64,000 nucleotides of DNA from Psychrobacillus sp044762655 (GTDB lineage Bacteria; Bacillota; Bacilli; Bacillales_A; Planococcaceae). The translations under genes were made by a program, and so were the position numbers. Positions 58,240 through 64,000 of the stretch are shown piece after piece. The notes under the pieces were generated by a model. That model did not search any database and was not told the origin of the DNA. It saw only the letters and a list, made by a program, of their open reading frames with translations. The stretch lies in NCBI RefSeq assembly GCF_044762655.1, contig NZ_JBIWER010000005.1:1-64000 (forward strand). The letters run 5' to 3'. Within the stretch, counting starts at the first letter, position 1. Each line of letters opens with the position of its first letter.

Positions 58240-58590
58240 CTAAAGTAAAAAGTTTCTTTTCACTTTTATATTAACACTTTTTAAAATAGAAGCCAAAACT
58301 TTGAACGGTGTAGTCGCTACTTCACAATACATTGGATTGGTGTATAGATGAATTGCTTCTGGGTATTCTTTTCGCACAACGGAGCGAATTTGCTCTCCTG
58401 ATTTATCTGCATCTAAAAACGCATATATAGGAATACCGTCATAAGGACTTAAAATTTCTTCAAGCTTTACATTCGATATCGTTCCGTTCGTACAAATAAT
58501 TTCTGTTGATTCATCAAGAAGTTGAAGAAGCTTAAGTTTATCCGATCTTCCCTCAACAAGAATTATTTTTTCACTAAAGACAATAGCCAT
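58240..58590 (-). CDS. yusF: Toprim-domain protein YusF
   Basis: A 116-aa small Toprim protein. The catalytic Glu is in ILVEGRSDKLKLL (near 11-23) and the DxD-type pair in YAFLDADKSGEQIR (near 55-68), the magnesium-binding sites of Toprim nucleases and primases. It is shorter at the C-terminus than B. subtilis YusF. A role in RNA/DNA processing is likely from the fold but not shown. The first gene of yusF-yusE. Confidence 0.88.
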   Translation of the reverse strand: MAIVFSEKIILVEGRSDKLKLLQLLDESTEIICTNGTISNVKLEEILSPYDGIPIYAFLDADKSGEQIRSVVRKEYPEAIHLYTNPMYCEVATTPFKVLASILKSVNIKVKRNFLL

Positions 58591-58629
58591 TTTTGCATCT
58601 CTCCTAACTATGCCCTTTCCAATATTATA

Positions 58630-58660
58630 TGAAAAAAACGCCGTTATTAAGCGGCGTTTT
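58630..58660 (-). terminator. Terminator of gcvH
   Basis: A 9-bp GC-rich stem (58652-58660 with 58635-58643), AAAACGCCG and complement, 8-nt loop, followed on the minus strand by seven T. It lies 6 bp after the gcvH stop. Confidence 0.9.
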
Positions 58661-58665
58661 CATAA

Positions 58666-59046
58666 TTATTGTGAAATTAATTCTTCGTATTTTTCTGGAG
58701 AAAGTAAAGCCTCTACTTCTGCCAAATCAGTAGGTTCAATAACGATCATCCATGCATTTTCATAAGGGGATTCGTTTACATATTCAGGACTATCTTCTAA
58801 TTCTGAATTTACTTCTAACACTTTACCGCTTATCGGTGCATATAGCTCAGAAACTGTTTTTACAGATTCTACACTACCGAATGGATCTCCTGCCTTGATC
58901 TCATCTCCCACTTGTGGAAGCTCGACAAACACGATATCTCCTAGTTCTGATTGTGCAAATTCAGTAATACCGATACGGACATTTCCGCCTTCAGTTTTTA
59001 CCCATTCATGCTCTGCTGAGTATTTTAAATCCTTAGGTGTGTTCAT
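58666..59046 (-). CDS. gcvH: Glycine cleavage system H protein
   Basis: A 126-aa lipoyl carrier protein. The lipoylated lysine is in FGSVESVKTVSELYAP (K63), with the surrounding ESVKTVSELYAPISGKV block of the family. It shuttles the aminomethyl group in glycine cleavage and in Bacillus also acts as the primary substrate for octanoyl transfer and LipA. Separate from other gcv genes, as in B. subtilis. Confidence 0.96.
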   Translation of the reverse strand: MNTPKDLKYSAEHEWVKTEGGNVRIGITEFAQSELGDIVFVELPQVGDEIKAGDPFGSVESVKTVSELYAPISGKVLEVNSELEDSPEYVNESPYENAWMIVIEPTDLAEVEALLSPEKYEELISQ

Positions 59047-59120
59047 TAAATGTTCCCCTCTCCATTATTAATACATTCATCTATAATATTCACATATTTT
59101 TATCGTAAAAACAAGTCACT

Positions 59121-59483
59121 TTAAGAAGTCTTCCAAACGTCTTCAAACTGTTCTTCCTTGAATCCTAACGTTAATTTTTTCCCGTCAAAAACAATCGGTC
59201 GCTTGATAAGCATCCCATCAGTAGCAAGTATGGATAATTGTTCGTCTTCTGACATTGTAGATAATTTATCTTTAAGTCCAAGCTCACGATACTTCATACC
59301 AGAAGTGTTAAAGAATTTTTTTAGCTCTAATCCACCTACCTCATGCATTTCTTGAAGTTGTTCCTTAGTTGGGGGAGTTTCTACGATATGATTTTCTATG
59401 TAATCAATTCCATTGTCCTTTAACCATTTACTCGCTTTTCTGCAAGTACTACACTTAGGATAACCGTAAAATTGAATTGTCAT
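59121..59483 (-). CDS. yusI: ArsC/Spx-family protein (YusI)
   Basis: A 120-aa thioredoxin-fold protein of the ArsC/Spx/YusI group. The redox motif is GYPKCSTCRKASKW (CSTC at residues 10-13), with the later RPIVFDGKKLTLGF block containing the conserved RP. The start is ATG at 59483 after AAAGGTGG; a longer in-frame version begins in the upstream terminator. It lacks the Spx-type RNA polymerase-binding Gly/Arg features I would expect, so an arsenate-reductase-like redox role is as likely. YusI function is not known. Confidence 0.87.
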   Translation of the reverse strand: MTIQFYGYPKCSTCRKASKWLKDNGIDYIENHIVETPPTKEQLQEMHEVGGLELKKFFNTSGMKYRELGLKDKLSTMSEDEQLSILATDGMLIKRPIVFDGKKLTLGFKEEQFEDVWKTS

Positions 59484-59522
59484 ATGGTACCACCTTTTTC
59501 TTTTTATCATACCTAATATTAT

Positions 59523-59561
59523 AAAAAAATACAAAAAGCCGACCCCTATGAATCGGCTTTT
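59523..59561 (-). terminator. Terminator of the fadNAE operon
   Basis: A 9-bp stem (59553-59561 with 59534-59542), AAAAGCCGA and complement, 10-nt loop, then TTGTATTTTTTT on the minus strand, 11 bp after fadE. Confidence 0.85.
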
Positions 59562-59572
59562 CATATGTTTAA

Positions 59573-61354
59573 TTAAAGTACGTATTTTTCCGCTTCGATC
59601 AATTTAACTGATGCTTCACGTTTTTTCTCGATCACATTGTATGGTGTGAAGCGAGTCAATTTACGTAATGCTGAAATCATCATACGTTGAGTATCTCCAT
59701 CTACTGACGCAATAAGTGTTTCTTTTGCCGCTTGTTCGATTTCAATAAACGCTTCTTGTGTGAAGATTTGTGTATAAAGAAGTTTTTGTGCTGCTTTTTC
59801 TTCTCCATCACGTCCGATTGCTTTTTCTGTCCGTAAAACTGCTGATTCCATCGCAAATATGTTGTTAGCAATATTAGCGATGTTCACAAGTACCTCTTGT
59901 TCTGCCTCTAGTTTTGTACCAAAACGTTGTGCAGCTAGACCAGCTACTAGGATACCAATTTTCTTCGCATTAGCTACTAATACTTTTTCTTGTGCAAGAG
60001 CTTCCGTACCAACCTCTTCTGGCATCATCATTAATAGCTCTTCTTGTAAGCCTTGAGCCTTTTGAAGAAGAGGTAATTCACCCTTCATCGCTTTTTTCAG
60101 GAATGTTCCTGGAACGATAAGGCGGTTGATTTCGTTTGTTCCTTCAAATATACGGTTAATACGAGAGTCACGGTAAATACGTTCTACTTCATACTCTTGC
60201 ATGAAACCATACCCACCATGTAATTGAACAGCTTCATCAACGATGTAATCTAAAACCTCAGAACCTACTACCTTATTAATAGAGCATTCTATTGCATACT
60301 CAGCAATAGAAGCAGCAATTGCTTTACCATCTTTTTGCTCTTCCACACTCAATTGACTCATACGTTCTTCAAAATATCCAACTGTACGGTAGATTAAGCT
60401 TTCTGTTGCATACAATTTAGAAGCCATCGTAGCTAGTTTGTTCTTCGTTAAATTAAAGGAAGAGATTGGTGTTTTAAACTGTTGGCGTTGGTTCGTATAA
60501 GAAATAGCTAATTCTAATGCACGTTTAGAACCACCAATTGTACCTACTCCTAATTTGTAGCGACCAATATTTAAAATATTAAATGCGATAACGTGCCCGC
60601 GACCGATTTCACCTAATAGATTTTCTACAGGAACTTGAGCATCCTCTAAAATAAGGGTACGAGTAGAAGAAGATTTAATACCCATTTTCTTTTCTTCTGC
60701 TCCAACAGATACTCCTGGGAATGTTTTTTCTACGATAAATGCGGAGAATTTGTCTCCATCTATTTTAGCGTAAACTACGAATACGTCTGCAAATCCTGCA
60801 TTTGTAATCCATTGTTTCTCACCATTTAAGACATAATGTGTACCTTCTGCATTTAACTTCGCTGTAGTTTTTGCCCCTAGTGCATCTGAACCTGAACCTG
60901 GCTCTGTTAAGGCATAAGCAAATATTTTGTCGCCTGAAGCTGAGTTTGGTAGGTATTTTTGTTTTTGTTCTTCATTACCAAAAAGAACGATTGGTAAAGT
61001 ACCAATTCCTACGTGTGCTCCGTGGGTAATAGAGAAACCGCCGGCTATAGACATTTTTTCAGCAATAAGTGCAGATGAAATTTTGTCAAGGCCAATTCCG
61101 CCATATTCCTCTGGAATGTCAGCAGCAAGTAAACCAAGATCTCCAGCTTCTTTTAATAAACGAACAGAGTGTTCAAATTCATGATGCTCCAAATTTTCTA
61201 CTACTGGAAGCACAGAATTTTTCACATACTCTTCGGTCGTTTTCGCAATCATCTTTTGCTCGTCATTAAAATCCTCTGGTGTAAACACACGGCTAGCGTC
61301 TAAATCTTCAATTAGAAAAGCTCCACCTTTGATTGCATCTTTTAATTCATTCAT
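59573..61354 (-). CDS. fadE: Acyl-CoA dehydrogenase FadE (YusJ)
   Basis: The first enzyme of fatty acid beta-oxidation, oxidising acyl-CoA to trans-2-enoyl-CoA with FAD. Of 593 aa, residues 30-400 form the acyl-CoA dehydrogenase fold: FAYALTEPGSGSDA (about 147-160), KQWITNAGFADVF near 180 and the catalytic-base region LQLHGGYGFMQEYEVERIYRD (split near 395 as QLHGGYGFMQEY). The long C-terminal helical extension (about 420-593) is typical of the YusJ type. ATG at 61354 follows GGGGGA by 7 nt. Third gene of fadNAE. Confidence 0.94.
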   Translation of the reverse strand: MNELKDAIKGGAFLIEDLDASRVFTPEDFNDEQKMIAKTTEEYVKNSVLPVVENLEHHEFEHSVRLLKEAGDLGLLAADIPEEYGGIGLDKISSALIAEKMSIAGGFSITHGAHVGIGTLPIVLFGNEEQKQKYLPNSASGDKIFAYALTEPGSGSDALGAKTTAKLNAEGTHYVLNGEKQWITNAGFADVFVVYAKIDGDKFSAFIVEKTFPGVSVGAEEKKMGIKSSSTRTLILEDAQVPVENLLGEIGRGHVIAFNILNIGRYKLGVGTIGGSKRALELAISYTNQRQQFKTPISSFNLTKNKLATMASKLYATESLIYRTVGYFEERMSQLSVEEQKDGKAIAASIAEYAIECSINKVVGSEVLDYIVDEAVQLHGGYGFMQEYEVERIYRDSRINRIFEGTNEINRLIVPGTFLKKAMKGELPLLQKAQGLQEELLMMMPEEVGTEALAQEKVLVANAKKIGILVAGLAAQRFGTKLEAEQEVLVNIANIANNIFAMESAVLRTEKAIGRDGEEKAAQKLLYTQIFTQEAFIEIEQAAKETLIASVDGDTQRMMISALRKLTRFTPYNVIEKKREASVKLIEAEKYVL

Positions 61355-61380
61355 GTACATTTCCCCCTATTGTTTTATTA

Positions 61381-62556
61381 TTAAAGTAATTCGAAGACTC
61401 CAGCAGCTCCCATACCGCCACCGATACACATTGTTACTACCCCGAATTGTTTTCCTTGACGTCTTAGCTCACTCATCAATTTCAATGAAAGAATAGTTCC
61501 TGTCGCACCAAGTGGATGACCAAGTGCAATTGCTCCGCCGTTTACATTCACCTTATCCATATCTAAACCTAAGTGACGAACAACTTGAATGGACTGGGAA
61601 GCAAATGCTTCATTGATCTCCCAAAGGTCAATATCTTCAATGGACAGACCTGCAAGCTTTAATGCTTTCGGCACTGCAACAATTGGACCGATCCCCATTA
61701 CTTCTGGAGGTACTCCACCCACTGCGAATGAACGGAATTTCGCAAGTGGTTTTAGACCTTGTGCTTCAGCAACTTCGCGGTCCATGATTAGAACAGCACC
61801 TGCTCCATCAGAGGTTTGTGAAGCGTTACCTGCTGTTACTGATCCACGAATATTGAATGCTGGACGCAATTTCGCAAGTGTTTCCACTGAAGTTCCAACA
61901 CGTACGCCTTCGTCCATTTCGAACATGAATTTTTTCTGCTGTGCTTTATTGTTTTCATCAACATAATGCTTAATAACTTCCACAGGTACAATATCTTCAT
62001 TAAACTTTCCTGCAGCAATAGCAGCTGCTGCTAGTTCATGTGATCTTACAGCAAATGCATCCTGATCTTCACGACTAATACCGTACTTTGTTGCTACTTG
62101 TTCAGCTGTATGACCCATTCCCATGTAATACTGTGGAGCTATTTGTGCAAGATGTGCGTTTGGACGAATCGTATTTCCCATCATCGGCACCATACTCATA
62201 GATTCCACTCCACCAGCAAGGATCGCTTCGGCATGACCTAACATTATACGCTCTGCACCGTATGCGATTGACTGTAAACCCGATGAACAGAAACGGTTTA
62301 CCGTAATCGCAGGTGTTGTATCAGGCAGTCCAGCTAATGCACCGATATTACGGGCAACGTTCATCCCTTGCTCTGCTTCCGGCATTGCACACCCTAATAT
62401 AAAATCATCTATCGGACCATCGTACCCGCCCGCTCTTTGTAATGTTTCTTTCACTACTAACGCCCCAAAATCATCTGGACGTACAGTTGCTAAAGATCCT
62501 TTTTTCGCTTTTCCTACAGGCGTTCTCGCCCCTGCTACTATAACCGCTTCACGCAT
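61381..62556 (-). CDS. fadA: 3-ketoacyl-CoA thiolase FadA (YusK)
   Basis: A 391-aa thiolase that releases acetyl-CoA in the last step of beta-oxidation. The acyl-accepting Cys is in NRFCSSGLQSIAYG (near 88-101), the two His/Cys of the active site in GGAIALGHPLGATG (near 345-358) and CIGGGMGAAGVFE near 378. The start at 62556 follows AAAGGAGG by 7 nt. It lies between fadN and fadE, as in B. subtilis. Confidence 0.95.
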   Translation of the reverse strand: MREAVIVAGARTPVGKAKKGSLATVRPDDFGALVVKETLQRAGGYDGPIDDFILGCAMPEAEQGMNVARNIGALAGLPDTTPAITVNRFCSSGLQSIAYGAERIMLGHAEAILAGGVESMSMVPMMGNTIRPNAHLAQIAPQYYMGMGHTAEQVATKYGISREDQDAFAVRSHELAAAAIAAGKFNEDIVPVEVIKHYVDENNKAQQKKFMFEMDEGVRVGTSVETLAKLRPAFNIRGSVTAGNASQTSDGAGAVLIMDREVAEAQGLKPLAKFRSFAVGGVPPEVMGIGPIVAVPKALKLAGLSIEDIDLWEINEAFASQSIQVVRHLGLDMDKVNVNGGAIALGHPLGATGTILSLKLMSELRRQGKQFGVVTMCIGGGMGAAGVFELL

Positions 62557-62585
62557 GAGTTTTCCTCCTTTACCTTTATGCAACA

Positions 62586-64000
62586 TTAGTTGCGTAATGG
62601 TTTTCCTTTCACTAGCATGTGCTGCATTCTTGCTTGAGACTTTGGATCTGCCACCAAGCTCAAGAAAGCTTCTCGCTCTAAGTTAAGTAAATATTGCTCA
62701 TCCACTAAAGTGCCGTATGGGACCTCTCCCCCAGCAATTACATAAGCAAGCTTTTTCGCGATTTTCAGATCATGCTCACTGATATATCCTGAAAGGAACA
62801 TTCCTTCCGCTCCTAAAATTAGTGCAGCATATCCCGGAGATCCTGAAACAGGTACTTTTTCACGAATTGGTGCCTTATACCCAGCTTCGGCAAGAGCTAA
62901 CACTACTTGCTTCGCATCGTAAATTAAATGGTCCGGGTTCACGCTAATACCGTCTGCAAAATTCAAGAAGTTGTTTTCACGTGCTTCTTCACCAGATGTT
63001 GAAACCTTTGCCATCGCTATTGTTTCAAATATTTTGCTTGCAACAGTTAGATAATCAATTTCTACACCATTGGGAAGTCCCTTTAAGTGCTTAATATAAA
63101 GCTCTTTGTTACCTCCGCCACCTGGGATAAGACCAACTCCAGCTTCTACTAAGCCCATATATGTCTCAGAAGATGCTTGGATATGAGCAGCTGGTAAACA
63201 TGTTTCTGCTCCTCCACCTAAAGTCATTCCAAATGGAGCAACTACTACAGGTTTAGCAGAGTATTTAATTTTCATCATGGAGTTTTGGAATTGACGAACG
63301 ACAAAATCTAACTCGAAAATGTTACCGTCCTGTGCTTCCATTAAAATCATTCCAAGGTTCGCTCCAACACTAAAGTTTTTGCCCTGGTTTCCTATAACAA
63401 GTCCTTTGAAGTTTTTTTCGACTTCTTCCACTGCAAAGCTAATCATTTGAAGGATATCTAGCCCAATTGAGTTCGATTTAGAATGGAATTCAAGCAGTGC
63501 CACACCATCTCCTAGATCGATTAAACTTGCACCCGAATTTGACTTAATAACACCATGTTTTTTCTTATATCTTTTTAAATCAATCGCCTTTTCACTCACA
63601 GAAACTAATGAATAATCATTTCCATTGAAGTAGTATTGAGCTCCATTTTCCTCTTTATAGAATGAATGGAATCCTTTATCAAGTAATGATTGAACAAATG
63701 CTGGAATTTCAAGACCTTCAGCTGCCATCTTATCAACCGATTCCTTTACTCCAATTGCATCCCATATTTCGAAAGGACCTTGCTGCCAACCAAATCCCCA
63801 TTTCATCCCTTGGTCAATCGCAAAAATATCATCCGCAATTTCGCCAAGAAGCTTTGCAGAATATATCAATGTAGGACTTAAAATGCTCCAAAGTAATTCA
63901 CCAGTTCTATCTTTTGCATAAGTTAAAGTTTTTACTTTTGCAGCAAGACCTTTTTGTTGCTTCGCCATTTCCATTGAAGGCGTTTTCAATTTTTTCATTG
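62586..64000 (-). CDS. fadN: 3-hydroxyacyl-CoA dehydrogenase/enoyl-CoA hydratase FadN (C-terminal part)
   Basis: The gene is cut by the right window edge; about 471 C-terminal codons are present out of roughly 790 expected. Residues 1-150 of the visible part are the second dehydrogenase helical domain (WGFGWQQGPFEIWDAIG). The enoyl-CoA hydratase (crotonase) domain follows, with GDGVALLEFHSKSNSIG, the oxyanion-hole region FSVGANLGMILM and APFGMTLGGGAETCLPAA, and VEAGVGLIPGGGGNKE holding a catalytic Glu. It hydrates enoyl-CoA and oxidises the product. The start and any FadR operator are outside the window. Confidence 0.93.
   Translation of the reverse strand, partial: MKKLKTPSMEMAKQQKGLAAKVKTLTYAKDRTGELLWSILSPTLIYSAKLLGEIADDIFAIDQGMKWGFGWQQGPFEIWDAIGVKESVDKMAAEGLEIPAFVQSLLDKGFHSFYKEENGAQYYFNGNDYSLVSVSEKAIDLKRYKKKHGVIKSNSGASLIDLGDGVALLEFHSKSNSIGLDILQMISFAVEEVEKNFKGLVIGNQGKNFSVGANLGMILMEAQDGNIFELDFVVRQFQNSMMKIKYSAKPVVVAPFGMTLGGGAETCLPAAHIQASSETYMGLVEAGVGLIPGGGGNKELYIKHLKGLPNGVEIDYLTVASKIFETIAMAKVSTSGEEARENNFLNFADGISVNPDHLIYDAKQVVLALAEAGYKAPIREKVPVSGSPGYAALILGAEGMFLSGYISEHDLKIAKKLAYVIAGGEVPYGTLVDEQYLLNLEREAFLSLVADPKSQARMQHMLVKGKPLRN

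Overview
The window comes from a low-GC, spore-forming Gram-positive bacterium of the Bacillaceae/Planococcaceae group (Psychrobacillus, Lysinibacillus or Sporosarcina-like; the genus is an inference). The evidence is AT-rich DNA, Gram-positive Shine-Dalgarno sequences with frequent GTG/TTG starts, a 16S rRNA 5' end typical of Firmicutes, the sporulation gene yunB, and a gene order that follows the yug-yuf-yui-yut-yun-yur-yus segment of Bacillus subtilis with gaps and insertions. There is no phage, transposon, plasmid or CRISPR signature; this is core chromosome with small accessory insertions.

Layout. 1-700: 5' end of a leftward rRNA operon with tandem promoters. 0.7-9.5 kb: MgtC-like and CDF transporters, an iron alcohol dehydrogenase, and an arginine/proline catabolic cluster (rocG, rocD, rocA) with a divergent RocR-like regulator that lacks the parts needed to activate sigma-54. 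9.5-16 kb: yugI, an ECF sigma factor with a very large anti-sigma partner and its own ECF promoter, a sodium symporter, a small XRE regulator, yugE and patB. 16-28 kb: lipoprotein cyclophilin, yuxJ-pbpD, yufK and the complete mrpABCDEFG antiporter operon. 28-40 kb: a Tyr/Pro/Gly-rich small protein, pepA, yuiD-yuiB-yuiA, two NDH-2-type dehydrogenases (yumB, yutJ, the latter with a Rex-type operator), Fe-S carriers (yutM, yutI), yutF-yutE, yutD and lipA. 40-48 kb: an NhaC-superfamily transporter behind a lysine riboswitch (predicted lysine transporter LysW), yunB, yunD-yunE-yunF, a flavin monooxygenase and a DUF3891-type protein. 48-64 kb: sufCDSUB, a small gene with a disrupted or non-canonical start, a DAACS symporter, metNPQ behind a SAM riboswitch, yusE-yusF, gcvH, yusI and the fadNAE beta-oxidation operon (fadN cut by the window edge).

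How the parts connect. RocA, RocD and RocG carry ornithine/proline carbon to 2-oxoglutarate. Suf, YutM, YutI and LipA supply Fe-S clusters and lipoate, and GcvH is a lipoate acceptor. YumB and YutJ feed electrons to the quinone pool, and Mrp together with the sodium-coupled transporters uses or maintains the ion gradients. Two metabolite riboswitches (lysine and SAM) control amino acid uptake.

Most notable observations: the RocR-like regulator stripped of the GAFTGA loop and arginine fingers; the lysine riboswitch on an NhaC-type gene; a Rex-like box overlapping the yutJ promoter; a hairpin that buries the yunB ribosome-binding site; two unrelated intergenic repeat arrays sharing an exact 21-bp period; and a small ORF whose only well-placed start is ATT. 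All calls were made by eye from the sequence; no database search was run.
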